DNA of 43,912 nucleotides from Verrucomicrobiota bacterium (lineage in GTDB: Bacteria > Verrucomicrobiota > Verrucomicrobiia > Chthoniobacterales > UBA10450), in the NCBI GenBank assembly GCA_003219415.1, contig QHOS01000022.1, positions 1 to 43,912 on the forward strand, written 5' to 3'. The stretch's first letter is position 1; every line of letters starts with the position of its first letter. Under the pieces are notes generated by a model, which searched no databases, had not been told where the DNA came from, and saw nothing but the letters and a program-made list of their open reading frames with translations. The position numbers and the translations under genes are program-made. This document shows, piece by piece, positions 1-8,032 of the stretch.

Positions 1-1316
1 TCGCCTCGTCCGGCAAGCGAATGCGCAGTTTCGTAGCCGCGACCACCGCGCACCTGCATCGCGTCATCGGCGATTCTCCAGGTCGTTTCGGTCGCCCACA
101 TTTTGCACATGGCGGTTTCGATGCGCAGATCGCCCGCTTTACGATCGAGCAGCGACGAGGTGAGAAACGTCATCGCTTCCATGGCGAAAAGATTCCCGGC
201 CATTTCCGCGATTTTCCCTGCGATGGCAGCATGTTTGCCGATCGGCACGCCCCATTGGATGCGTTCGCTTGCCCATTTGCGCGAGATTTCGAGCAGCCGT
301 TTGGAAAGGCCAACGCACGCTGCGGGCAATGTGAGGCGCCCGGTGTTCAACGTTGTGAGCGCGACCTTTAATCCGGCGCCTTCCTTCGAGATGATATTCT
401 CGCGCGGCACTCGCACGTCTGTGAACTTCACCACTGCGTTGTAAAGCGCGCGCAATCCCATGAACCGGCAACGATAAATAATCTCCAGTCCTGGCGTATC
501 GACATCGACAATGAACGCCGTTATTTGCTTGCGCTCTTTCCCTCCGACCATCTTCGACGGCGTCCGCGCCATGACTACTAGCACGCCTGCCTTCACGCCG
601 TTGGTACACCAAAGTTTTTCCCCGTTTAGAACGAATTCACTGCCATCAGAGCTGGGCTCGGCGCGCAGGCTCATTGTTGCCGGATCAGACCCGGCATGTG
701 TCTCTGTCAATGCGAACGCAGAGATTTCTCCGCCAGCAACGCGAGGGAGATACTTTTGTTTCTGCTCCTCTGTGCCGAACAAGAGGAGCGGCTGGGCGAC
801 TCCGATCGATTGATGCGCCGAAACAAGTGCCGCCACGTTTCCGTCCCAACTCCCAAGCAAAACTGCGGCCCGTCCGTAATTGCACTGCGACAAACCGAGT
901 CCGCCATATTTCTTTGGCACCTTGATTCCAAACGCGCCGATTTCCGCAAGTCCCTTGAAATTTTCTGGAGGAATTTCACCCGTACGATCGATCTCGTCCG
1001 GATCGACGTGGTCACGCAAATAAGTTTCCAACTTCTGCAAAAATTCTTCGCCAGCGGCGCGATCTTCCGCGCTCTGCGCAGGATACGGGTAAATCCGATC
1101 GAAATCGTAGCGACCAACAAAAAGGTTGCTGGCGAAACTGCCGCGGTCCTCGAGCGGATCGCGCGCGGCTTCCGCCAATTCGAGCGCTTCCCGCTGCCCT
1201 TTCGCCATCTTCGACGTGTCGATAACGCCGGCAGCCGGCTTTTCTGGTTCGCCACCGGACTTCGCGCTGGTTTCCTCAGCGATTTGTTTTTCGGGCGCTT
1301 CGAGCGGGGATTTCAT
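1..1316 (-). CDS. acyl-CoA dehydrogenase (3' end cut by window)
   Basis: FAD-dependent acyl-CoA dehydrogenase, first oxidation step of fatty-acid beta-oxidation. The frame is open from an ATG at 1316 to the window edge (438 codons, no stop seen), so the C-terminus is missing; family members of the long (VLCAD/ACAD9-like) type are near 550-600 residues. Visible motifs are the FAD/substrate-binding stretch FALTETHAGSDPATM (about residue 195-210) and QVRGGRGYETAHSLAGRG at the end (about residue 418-435). The first 70 residues are Glu/Lys/Ala-rich and look like a poorly conserved leader. It lies downstream of the 3-hydroxyacyl-CoA dehydrogenase gene on the same strand, with one palindromic repeat between, so a shared fatty-acid operon is likely. 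The family is certain; chain-length preference is not. Confidence 0.9.
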   Translation of the reverse strand, partial: MKSPLEAPEKQIAEETSAKSGGEPEKPAAGVIDTSKMAKGQREALELAEAARDPLEDRGSFASNLFVGRYDFDRIYPYPAQSAEDRAAGEEFLQKLETYLRDHVDPDEIDRTGEIPPENFKGLAEIGAFGIKVPKKYGGLGLSQCNYGRAAVLLGSWDGNVAALVSAHQSIGVAQPLLLFGTEEQKQKYLPRVAGGEISAFALTETHAGSDPATMSLRAEPSSDGSEFVLNGEKLWCTNGVKAGVLVVMARTPSKMVGGKERKQITAFIVDVDTPGLEIIYRCRFMGLRALYNAVVKFTDVRVPRENIISKEGAGLKVALTTLNTGRLTLPAACVGLSKRLLEISRKWASERIQWGVPIGKHAAIAGKIAEMAGNLFAMEAMTFLTSSLLDRKAGDLRIETAMCKMWATETTWRIADDAMQVRGGRGYETAHSLAGRG

Positions 1317-1326
1317 ATCATCCGTT

Positions 1327-1435
1327 TGTCATTCCGAGCGGAGTCGCTTGCCTCGCCGTAGCTTTATAAGAAGGCTGGGAGGAATCTCTGGATTTAAGGG
1401 CGAGATCAGAGATGTCTCGACTTCGCTCGACATGA
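1327..1435. repeat. TGTCAT-type palindromic repeat, copy 1
   Basis: Imperfect inverted repeat. The left arm begins TGTCATTCCGAGCGGAGTCG; the right arm, read on the minus strand, begins near TCATGTCGAGCGAAGTCGAG and continues into ACATCTCTGATCTC. It fills the spacer between the two beta-oxidation genes. It belongs to the same family as the copies near 6724, 14106, 17102, 19405, 23556, 25184 and 28775. Confidence 0.8.
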
Positions 1436-1465
1436 AAAGAATAGAAGCTCGGGTGGCTGTTAGTT

Positions 1466-2953
1466 TTAATAAAATTTCGTTCCATCGCCGGCGTGCTTTT
1501 TCAATATCTCGCACGGCGAAAATTTCTCCTCCGCCTGCGCCAGCCGTTCCAGCTCATCGACGACTTTCTTCAGTCCAAAGTGTTCCGCGAAACGTAATGG
1601 GCCACCTCGGAACGGCGCGAAACCGGTTCCCAAAATCATTCCGTAATCTGCATCCTCGGGCGAACCGACGACTTTCTCTTCCACGCAGCGCGCAGCTTCA
1701 TTGACCATCAGGAGGATTAATCGCTTCGCCAGCTCCTCTTCGTTCAACCCCGAAAGCGTTCGGGGATCGCGATGCCAGTCCGGAGGAATATTCGGCCCCT
1801 CGGCGCCTTCCGGCTCGCCGTGCAATGCACGACGCCACTGCGCGAGCGATTCGTTAGGCGTCTGCGCTTTACCCTCGTATTTGTAAAAACCGGCGCCTGC
1901 TTTGCGGCCACGCATCTGGCCGTCGCGCAGCCAAAGCAAAACCGAGGAAACGTGATCCCGCCGCCCGTACGCATTTTCCAGTGTGTTGCCAATATCGATG
2001 GTAATATCGACGCCGATTTCATCGATCAATCGCAGCGGCCCCATCGGCATGCCCCATTGCACTAGCGCATTGTCAATCGTGGCAGCATCCGCGCCGCTCT
2101 CGAAAAGCTCAGCGGCATCAAGCAAATACGGAAACAAAACGCGGTTGACCAGGAAACCGGGATTGTCGCGTACAATCACCGGCAGTTTTCCAATTTGTCG
2201 TACAAAACCGAGGCTCCGATCGCGCGTCTCGTCTGATGTTTGTTTCGCAATTACAACTTCAACCAGTTTCATTCGGCTGACCGGATTGAAAAAATGAAGA
2301 CCAATCACGTGCTCAGGTGAAACGGTCGTGTCGGCGAGCCTGCCGACCGGAAGGGCCGATGTATTTGTGGCGACGATCGTTTTCGGGCCGGCCTGCATTC
2401 CGAGTTCACGAAAGATTTCTTTCTTTACCTCAAATTTTTCCGAGGCAGCCTCGATGATGAATTGCACGTCGCGCAATTCCATCGGCGCGGTGGAGGCGAC
2501 AATCCGCGCGCGGCCTGCTTTCGCTTTCTCCTCAGTCATCAAACCACGCTTTACGGCATCTCCATAGGTTTTCTCAATGTTCGCGAGGCCGCGATCGACC
2601 TGCTCCCGCGCGATGTCGCGCAGAATCACGGTCACGCCGCGCGAACTAAGCCATTGCGCGATACCTGAGCCCATTACGCCGGCGCCGATCACTGCGGCAT
2701 GCACCACCTTCTCCAGCGGCGCTTTCGAAGTTCCTTTCTTGTACTTTTCAGCCAGGAAGAAATTGCGAATCAAGTTTTGTGTCGATTCCGATTTGCCAAG
2801 ATCGACAATCGCATCCAGCTCCATCTGCAGCGATTGGTCTGGCGAAATCGATAAAGTCTTGTTGATGATTTCCCAGGCCCGTTCCGGTGCGGCGTTTTTG
2901 CAATCACTTCCGCCGCCTTCTCGACGCCAATTAGCCGCGGCAAACGGGTGCAA
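1466..2953 (-). CDS. 3-hydroxyacyl-CoA dehydrogenase part of a FadJ/FadB-like protein (frameshifted from its hydratase half)
   Basis: NAD-dependent oxidation of L-3-hydroxyacyl-CoA in beta-oxidation. The NAD-binding motif VIGAGVMGSGIAQ sits at about residues 88-100. The catalytic His/Glu pair typical of the family is visible in GLHFFNPVSRMKLVEVV, and the C-terminal helical dehydrogenase domains follow (GTGFAPFRGGPLRF near the end). Residues 20-75 (RAWEIINKTLS to NLIRNFFLAEK) resemble the end of the crotonase domain plus the linker of FadJ, so this is the second half of a fused protein. The true coherent similarity starts at about position 2895; the codons before that are out-of-frame hydratase sequence. 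The dehydrogenase half looks intact. It may be translated alone from an internal start, or the whole gene may be dead. Confidence 0.85.
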   Translation of the reverse strand: MHPFAAANWRREGGGSDCKNAAPERAWEIINKTLSISPDQSLQMELDAIVDLGKSESTQNLIRNFFLAEKYKKGTSKAPLEKVVHAAVIGAGVMGSGIAQWLSSRGVTVILRDIAREQVDRGLANIEKTYGDAVKRGLMTEEKAKAGRARIVASTAPMELRDVQFIIEAASEKFEVKKEIFRELGMQAGPKTIVATNTSALPVGRLADTTVSPEHVIGLHFFNPVSRMKLVEVVIAKQTSDETRDRSLGFVRQIGKLPVIVRDNPGFLVNRVLFPYLLDAAELFESGADAATIDNALVQWGMPMGPLRLIDEIGVDITIDIGNTLENAYGRRDHVSSVLLWLRDGQMRGRKAGAGFYKYEGKAQTPNESLAQWRRALHGEPEGAEGPNIPPDWHRDPRTLSGLNEEELAKRLILLMVNEAARCVEEKVVGSPEDADYGMILGTGFAPFRGGPLRFAEHFGLKKVVDELERLAQAEEKFSPCEILKKHAGDGTKFY

Positions 2954-3414
2954 CCGCCCCAGGCGGGAACAAGGCCCAGTGTCGTCTCGGGAAGTCCGAT
3001 CCGCGTCGCCGGATCATCCGAAGCTATCCGATAGTCGCACGCCAGCGTTACTTCGTAGCCGCCACCAGCGGATGCGCCGTGTATTGCGGCGACAGTCGGG
3101 ATTTTCAATCCTGCCAGCCGATTCAAAACCTGTTGCCCGTGAGCAATGAAGGCCCGCATGTCGCCGCTTTGGGCTTGTTGTAACAGCGTCTTTAAGTCAG
3201 CCCCTGCCACGAAAATGGATTTTTTTGCCGACGCGATGATCAAACCGCGCAACGAAGCATCGTTCTCAACAGAATCGAGATGTTCGTTCAACTCGTCGAG
3301 CGTAGCTGCGTCGAAGATGTTCGCGCCGGATTCAGGGCGATCGAAGACAAGCAGGCAAACGTGATCGTCGCCGATCTCGCGCCGGATCATTGGACCTGTA
3401 GCGACTGCGGGCAT
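2770..3414 (-). CDS. enoyl-CoA hydratase (crotonase) half of the same FadJ/FadB-like gene, broken 3'
   Basis: Hydrates 2-enoyl-CoA. The crotonase fold is recognisable from the start to about position 2895: an oxyanion-hole region (FVAGADLKTL), HGASAGGGYEVTLACDYR with the first catalytic Glu, and IGLPETTLGLVPAWGG with the second. After TRLPRLIGVEKAAEVIAK the frame runs into unrelated residues and stops at 2770. The continuation is in the next frame from a run of five A (minus strand, 2895-2899), but roughly 80 residues normally found between this point and the linker (the GKxLSAxxALxLGLVD segment) are missing. I chose the ATG at 3414 because a G-rich stretch precedes it; the frame is open to an earlier start at 3462. 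Either a pseudogenised fusion or an assembly/sequencing error. Confidence 0.8.
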   Translation of the reverse strand: MPAVATGPMIRREIGDDHVCLLVFDRPESGANIFDAATLDELNEHLDSVENDASLRGLIIASAKKSIFVAGADLKTLLQQAQSGDMRAFIAHGQQVLNRLAGLKIPTVAAIHGASAGGGYEVTLACDYRIASDDPATRIGLPETTLGLVPAWGGCTRLPRLIGVEKAAEVIAKTPHRNGPGKSSTRLYRFRQTNRCRWSWMRLSILANRNRHKT

Positions 3415-3470
3415 TACCCCCAATTTTGGAACGTTTCCGCCAAATGCCAAGCGGAGAAGCATTGCAGAAT

Positions 3471-3539
3471 TGGAGTCATGGAGTTCGTGACATTACTCCA
3501 TAACCCACCACTCCATTATTCCATTGCTGCTCCGTTGCT
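3471..3539. repeat. phased-arm palindrome P1 (period 8)
   Basis: Spacer between the divergent fadJ-like gene and mgtE. The left arm carries two units, TGGAGTCA (3471) and TGGAGTTC (3479). The right arm, read on the minus strand, carries ATGGAATA (3524-3517), ATGGAGTG (3516-3509), GTGGGTTA (3508-3501) and ATGGAGTA (3501-3494), so the step is 8, 8 and then 7. The arms are complementary as well as internally tandem. Confidence 0.65.
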
Positions 3540-3569
3540 TTAGGCCAACGCGAATGTTAGAAACGCGAC

Positions 3570-4952
3570 GTGGTTGGCAATCTTCTCGCGCCAGAAATCA
3601 AGAACATGATCGACGCCCGAAATTTCGGGGCGTTGCGGGAGCTGTTTCGTGAATGGCCACCAGCCGATGTCGCAGAAGTGATTCTCGATCTTCCCGAAGA
3701 CGAACAGGTGATCATCTTTCGCGTCCTGCCAGCGGCGCTGGCCGCGGATGTCTTCGAATACATCGGAGTCGAGGAACAACAGAAATTGTTACGCGCGATG
3801 GCGCACGAGCAGGTCGTCGCCATTCTAAATGAGATGTCGCCGGACGATCGCACGGCGCTCCTGGAGGAATTGCCCAGCGCCGCGGCGCGCCAACTAATCC
3901 GCCTGCTCACGCCGGAAGAACGCCACGTGGCCACGGCGCTTCTGGGTTACCCGGAAGACAGCGTTGGACGTTTGATGACGCCGGACTTTGTCGCGGTGAA
4001 GGAGGATTGGACAGTGCAACACGTGCTCGACTACGTGCGCGAGTATGGCCGCGACACTGAGACGCTAAACTTCGTTTATGTGGTCGATGAGCGCGGCAAA
4101 TTAATCGACGACGTGCGGATGCGTGAGTTCCTGCTCCGACCGCTTACAGCGAAGGTGAGCGATATTCGCGATCAGACCTTCGTGGCGTTGAACGTGACCG
4201 ATTCGCGGCAGGACGCGCTGAATGTTTTCCGCAAGTACGATCGCGCCGCGTTACCCGTAGTCGATTCAAATGGTGTGCTGGTCGGAATCGTCACAAGCGA
4301 CGACATGCTCGACGTAGCGGAGGAAGAAGCGACCGAAGACATCCAGAAACTCGGCGGTATGGAAGCGTTGGACGAACCGTACACAACCATTCCGCTTCTG
4401 CGGATGGTAAAGAAACGCGCGACCTGGCTGATCATCCTGTTTCTCGGCGAAATGCTGACCGCTACCGCGATGCAGGGTTATAACAGCGAGATCGAAAGGG
4501 CGGCCATTCTTGCGATGTTTTTGCCCTTGATCATTTCCAGTGGCGGTAACTCAGGATCGCAGGCGACGACGCTGGTCATTCGCGCGATGGCTCTCGGCGA
4601 ATTGCGTCTGCGCGATTGGTGGCGCGTCGTCCGCAAGGAATTGCTGTCCGGATTTTCACTCGGTTTAATTCTTGGAACCATCGGTTTTTTCCGAATCACG
4701 CTATGGCAATACCTGCACATTTTTGATTACGGAAAATATCACTCGCTGGTTGCGTTAACTGTCGGGGCTGCGCTTGTGGGAGTGGTGCTATGGGGAACCC
4801 TGAGCGGCGCGATGCTTCCCTTCTTGCTGCGCCGTTGCGGACTCGATCCCGCGGCGTCATCAGCACCATTCGTCGCCACCCTGGTCGATGTAACGGGATT
4901 GGTAATCTATTTCAACGTCGCGTTATTCATCCTTCGCGGCACGCTGCTGTAG
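3570..4952 (+). CDS. mgtE: MgtE-family magnesium transporter
   Basis: Mg2+ channel/transporter of the inner membrane. Order of parts: cytoplasmic MgtE N domain of alpha-helical repeats (about residues 15-120, including DVAEVILDLPEDEQ), two CBS domains (about 125-250, with RLMTPDFVAV and ALPVVDSNGVLVGIVTSDD), a connecting helix, then the membrane domain of about five helices (275-460). The family signature PLIISSGGNSGSQATTLVIR and the pore-helix segment ATLVDVTGLVIYFNVALF are both present. At 460 residues the length is normal. The start is a GTG at 3570; an ATG a few codons later is also possible. The N domain and CBS pair are known to act as a Mg2+ sensor that closes the channel, so regulation is likely post-translational. 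It is followed by DUF47 and PiT genes on the same strand. Confidence 0.95.
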   Translation: MVGNLLAPEIKNMIDARNFGALRELFREWPPADVAEVILDLPEDEQVIIFRVLPAALAADVFEYIGVEEQQKLLRAMAHEQVVAILNEMSPDDRTALLEELPSAAARQLIRLLTPEERHVATALLGYPEDSVGRLMTPDFVAVKEDWTVQHVLDYVREYGRDTETLNFVYVVDERGKLIDDVRMREFLLRPLTAKVSDIRDQTFVALNVTDSRQDALNVFRKYDRAALPVVDSNGVLVGIVTSDDMLDVAEEEATEDIQKLGGMEALDEPYTTIPLLRMVKKRATWLIILFLGEMLTATAMQGYNSEIERAAILAMFLPLIISSGGNSGSQATTLVIRAMALGELRLRDWWRVVRKELLSGFSLGLILGTIGFFRITLWQYLHIFDYGKYHSLVALTVGAALVGVVLWGTLSGAMLPFLLRRCGLDPAASSAPFVATLVDVTGLVIYFNVALFILRGTLL

Positions 4953-5035
4953 CCGGTATAGGCGATCGCAGTGTTGGCTCTGGCAAGAAACAGGCTGGCC
5001 GAGATCAACGCTCTCGGCTACAACTGAACAAGCTC

Positions 5036-5674
5036 ATGTTGTCGATCCAAAAAATCTTCGGACGCGACGAAAAGTTCTATGATTTACTGGAGAAAAGCGC
5101 GGAGGAGGCAGATGCGAGCGTGCATCATTTGATCGCGTTGCTGGAACGCCTCGAACAACACGAGTCGCCACAGAGCCTTGAACAATTCATCCTGAGCCGG
5201 CGCAAGGACAAGGAAATCACACAGGAGCTGACCGAGCAGCTTTGCAAAGTCTTCATCACACCTTTTGAACGTGAAGACATTCAGGCTCTAGCCGGCGCCC
5301 TGTATAAGATACCGAAGACCGTGGAGAAGATTGGCGAGCGCGTCTTGATCTGTCCGGAGGACTTGCATGGCCGCGATTTTCGCAAACAGGTCGAGCTCCT
5401 CGATCAAGCGGCGGAAACAGTTATGGCGATGGTAAAACAATTACGCAAGGGCACGGACGCGGCAACCGCGCGCGAGATGAATGCAAGGCTCCAGTCGATT
5501 GAGGGCGAGGCTGACAAACTCGAGCTCGATCTATTGCGCGACCTTTACCAGGGCGATTACGAAGCGAAACAGGTGATTTTTCTGCGCGATCTGTTCGCAT
5601 TGATCGAAAAGGTCATCGACCGTTGCCGCGATGCAGGAAACATCGTCCTTGAAGTGGCGCTGAAGTATTCGTAG
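5036..5674 (+). CDS. DUF47 (PhoU-like) protein, partner of PiT permease
   Basis: All-helical protein of the DUF47/PhoU-like family, 212 residues, the usual size. Family features are the KFYDLLEKSAEEAD start, the basic/acidic segment CKVFITPFEREDIQAL, and a C-terminal helix with FLRDLFALIEKVIDRCRDAGN. Members typically sit next to PiT phosphate permeases, and here the stop is only 19 bases before the pit start, so the pair is almost certainly co-transcribed. The role is inferred to be control of PiT-mediated phosphate uptake. The open frame continues upstream into mgtE, but the family N-terminus matches the ATG at 5036. Not recognised: any enzymatic motif. Confidence 0.9.
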   Translation: MLSIQKIFGRDEKFYDLLEKSAEEADASVHHLIALLERLEQHESPQSLEQFILSRRKDKEITQELTEQLCKVFITPFEREDIQALAGALYKIPKTVEKIGERVLICPEDLHGRDFRKQVELLDQAAETVMAMVKQLRKGTDAATAREMNARLQSIEGEADKLELDLLRDLYQGDYEAKQVIFLRDLFALIEKVIDRCRDAGNIVLEVALKYS

Positions 5675-5693
5675 CCCGCTGCCCACTGCGGCT

Positions 5694-6734
5694 ATGTTTA
5701 CGTTTCTCATCGTCGTAGTCGCAGCGATCATCTTCGAATACAGCAACGGCTTTCATGACGCCGCCAACGCGATCGCGACGGTCGTCTCGACCAAAGTACT
5801 CACGCCGCGCCAGGCCATTGCGATGGCGGCATTCTTCAATCTCACAGGCGCTCTCCTTGGCGGCGCGGTGGCCTCGACGATCGGCAAAGGCCTTGTGGAC
5901 ACGAACGTTGTCACAATGCCCACAGTGCTTGCTGCTGTCGTCGCTGCGTTCGTGTGGAACATCACCACGTGGTGGTTCGGTTTGCCTTCGAGCTCGAGTC
6001 ACGCGCTCATCGGCGGACTTTGCGGGGCGGCGCTTGCGACGGCGCGCGGCGATTGGTCAGTAATAAAGTGGAACGCTGGCATCTGGCCGAAAGTCGTTGT
6101 GCCAATGATCACCTCGCCACTTGCTGGCTTTATTTTTGGCGGGCTACTGATGTTCTTGCTTTTCGCAGCGCTTCATCGCTTCACGCCACACTTCGTGAAC
6201 ACGCTCTTTGGCAAACTGCAAATCTTCAGCGCAGCGTGGATGGCTCATAGCCACGGTTCAAATGACGCGCAAAAGACGATGGGTATCATTGCGCTCGCGC
6301 TTTTCACCGGCACCAAAGCCGGTAGCTTCGATCACTTGCCCGGCTCACTCGCTTTTCTTAAGACTCCGACCTTCGTCCTGCCGATCTGGGTCGTGGCTGT
6401 CTGCGCGTTAACGATGGCCGTTGGGACCGCCGCGGGCGGCTGGCGCATCATTCGCACGCTGGGCCACCAAATGGTGAAGTTGCAGCCAGTGAACGGATTC
6501 GCCGCCGAGACAACCGCTGCAGTAATTATCCAAGCCGCGAGCTACTACGGAATTCCGCTCTCAACCACACACGTAATCACAACATCGATCATGGGCGTAG
6601 GCGCAGTGAAACGTTTCAGCGGAATGCGATGGACAGTCGTCGAGCGAATCATATGGGCCTGGCTATTTACCCTGCCAGCAAGTGGAATCGTTGGTTACGC
6701 CCTCGAGCGTGCCGCGGCTGCGTTGTTATCCTGA
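5694..6734 (+). CDS. PiT-family inorganic phosphate permease
   Basis: Low-affinity phosphate (metal-phosphate/H+ or Na+ symport) permease of the PHO4/PiT family, 346 residues with about ten hydrophobic segments. Duplicated signature motifs are visible: GFHDAANAIATVVSTKVLTP near the N-terminus and HGSNDAQKTMGIIALAL in the middle, with the conserved loop GLPSSSSHALIGGLCGA and its C-terminal counterpart GIPLSTTHVITTSIMGVG. It forms a unit with the DUF47 gene upstream. Oddity: the last codons and the TGA stop (6732-6734) lie inside a palindromic repeat that starts at about 6724, so the natural C-terminus may have been replaced by repeat sequence. Confidence 0.95.
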   Translation: MFTFLIVVVAAIIFEYSNGFHDAANAIATVVSTKVLTPRQAIAMAAFFNLTGALLGGAVASTIGKGLVDTNVVTMPTVLAAVVAAFVWNITTWWFGLPSSSSHALIGGLCGAALATARGDWSVIKWNAGIWPKVVVPMITSPLAGFIFGGLLMFLLFAALHRFTPHFVNTLFGKLQIFSAAWMAHSHGSNDAQKTMGIIALALFTGTKAGSFDHLPGSLAFLKTPTFVLPIWVVAVCALTMAVGTAAGGWRIIRTLGHQMVKLQPVNGFAAETTAAVIIQAASYYGIPLSTTHVITTSIMGVGAVKRFSGMRWTVVERIIWAWLFTLPASGIVGYALERAAAALLS

Positions 6735-6839
6735 GCGCAAGCGAAGGACTCTCAAAAAAATCGAGGGTCACGCTGAGACATTCATGTGACCCATCACCCT
6801 GTGTGAGGTCCCTCATCGTCTGCGCGACTCGGGATGACA
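6724..6839. repeat. TGTCAT-type palindromic repeat, copy 2 (diverged), overlapping the pit stop
   Basis: Left arm TTATCCTGAGCGCAAGCGAA; right arm on the minus strand TGTCATCCCGAGTCGCGCAG followed by a GAGGGACCTC-like block. It contains the stop codon of the PiT gene and may act as a terminator between pit and the convergent M28 peptidase gene. The remaining 110 bases to 6948 show no gene I can support. Confidence 0.7.
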
Positions 6840-6948
6840 ACGCATTCAACGCTCACTCAATCCGCGGACAAATCGGCAACTGCCTCGGCAACGCCACACC
6901 ACGGAACAGACGCCTTCATCGAAATCCACACGCAGATCGGATCTGTTG

Positions 6949-7956
6949 CTACAACTTATCTAGATCTTCGATGACTTTCTCCATTCCGCTAACCACAAGC
7001 GCAAACCGATCGTAGTCGAGCTTGTCGGGCGTGTCGTTAGCTGAATGATAGTACGGATATCGAAAGGGCGCCGTGTCGGTGACCATGATGCCGGGATAAC
7101 CGTGTCGCCAGAATGACCATTGATCCGACCAACTGACGCCTGGAACGAATGAGGGAAGCGCTGCGCCTTCGGATGGAATCTTTGCGTGTTTGCGGAAAAG
7201 CGAAACGATACGACGGAGCAACGTGCGTGAATGAACGTTGCTGACGAATCCGATAAAGTTACCGACGTTTGGATAAAACGCGCCCAATACCCGCGACGGA
7301 TAGGTTTGCGAATTGGGTGCATCGGAAAAATAGCCGATCGTTTCGAGGCTGATCATGGCGGAGATCTTGTCGCCGCGCGCTTTGCATCTACCGGCGTAAA
7401 TGTTGCTTCCCATTTCATCCAATAAGAAATAAGGCGGCTCTTCGTTCACGAACGCGACAAAGCGCATCGTGTGCTGCGTCTTTCTGTTGGCAAAGCGTCG
7501 CGCCAAAGCAAGCGTTGCAGCGACACCGCTGCCATTGTCGTTCGCCCCCGGCGAACCAAATACTGAGTCGTAATGTGCGCCGATTAGAAGAACCTCTGGA
7601 CGAGTTCCGGGTATCTCGGCTTCGATGTTGTGACAGGCTTGGCCGCGCAGTTCATAACTGTCTCGCCGCGGATGAAGACCAGCTTGTGAAAAGGAGTTCT
7701 CGATAAAATCGGCAGCGGCGTTGAGCTGCGCGTAGTGCCACATATTTCGCTCGCCAATTTCTCCGGCGAGTTTTTGCACATCGGCACGAAGCTCTTCGCG
7801 TAGCGTAAATTCATCAGACGACAACGGCGCAGCCTTCGAAATATTTTTGCCGGGCATCCTCATTCCGAACCACCAGAGTAACGCCAAAATCGCTGCGACA
7901 GCGATTGTAATGCGCAGGGCGCTTACGAAAAGTTTTGAGAGAGCAGCTGACCGCAC
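6949..7956 (-). CDS. M28-family metallopeptidase (aminopeptidase-like), membrane-anchored
   Basis: Zinc-dependent exopeptidase of family M28, 335 residues. An N-terminal hydrophobic helix (about residues 12-31) suggests export with a membrane anchor. The di-zinc ligands can be placed: His128 and Asp140 in GAHYDSV...GANDNGSG, the Glu pair at 174-175 in NEEPP (catalytic Glu and bridging ligand), Glu207 in SLETIGY, and the last His in PYYHSANDTPD near residue 308. It probably releases N-terminal amino acids from peptides in the periplasm; the substrate cannot be told. It is monocistronic by appearance and convergent with pit. Confidence 0.9.
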   Translation of the reverse strand: MRSAALSKLFVSALRITIAVAAILALLWWFGMRMPGKNISKAAPLSSDEFTLREELRADVQKLAGEIGERNMWHYAQLNAAADFIENSFSQAGLHPRRDSYELRGQACHNIEAEIPGTRPEVLLIGAHYDSVFGSPGANDNGSGVAATLALARRFANRKTQHTMRFVAFVNEEPPYFLLDEMGSNIYAGRCKARGDKISAMISLETIGYFSDAPNSQTYPSRVLGAFYPNVGNFIGFVSNVHSRTLLRRIVSLFRKHAKIPSEGAALPSFVPGVSWSDQWSFWRHGYPGIMVTDTAPFRYPYYHSANDTPDKLDYDRFALVVSGMEKVIEDLDKL

Positions 7957-7974
7957 GAGCAGTATTTCCTAACG

Positions 7975-8003
7975 GTAGGGACGGATCGCCGAGCCGTCCG
8001 TCC
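7975..8003. repeat. short imperfect palindrome
   Basis: Between the M28 peptidase start and the ABC permease stop. ACGGATCGCCGAGCCGT reads nearly the same on both strands (14 of 17 positions), flanked by GTAGGGACGG and CCGTCCGTC. It may be half of a larger repeat or a weak terminator for the efflux operon. Confidence 0.45.
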
Positions 8004-8032
8004 GTCGACGCGCTCTACCAATTATTCGAATG

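Noticed and set aside
707-1255. minus-strand 182-codon frame and plus-strand 221-codon frame (696-1361)
   Set aside because: Both are out of frame with the acyl-CoA dehydrogenase that runs through the region with clear motifs; they have no similarity of their own.
4790-5035. 82-codon upstream extension of the DUF47 gene overlapping mgtE
   Set aside because: The residues are shadow translation of the mgtE 3' end; the DUF47 family begins at the ATG at 5036.
6834-6965. small plus-strand frame starting ATGACAACGCATTC
   Set aside because: It begins inside a palindromic repeat, has no ribosome-binding site, is low complexity (Ser/Thr/Ala) and runs into the 3' end of the M28 peptidase gene on the other strand.
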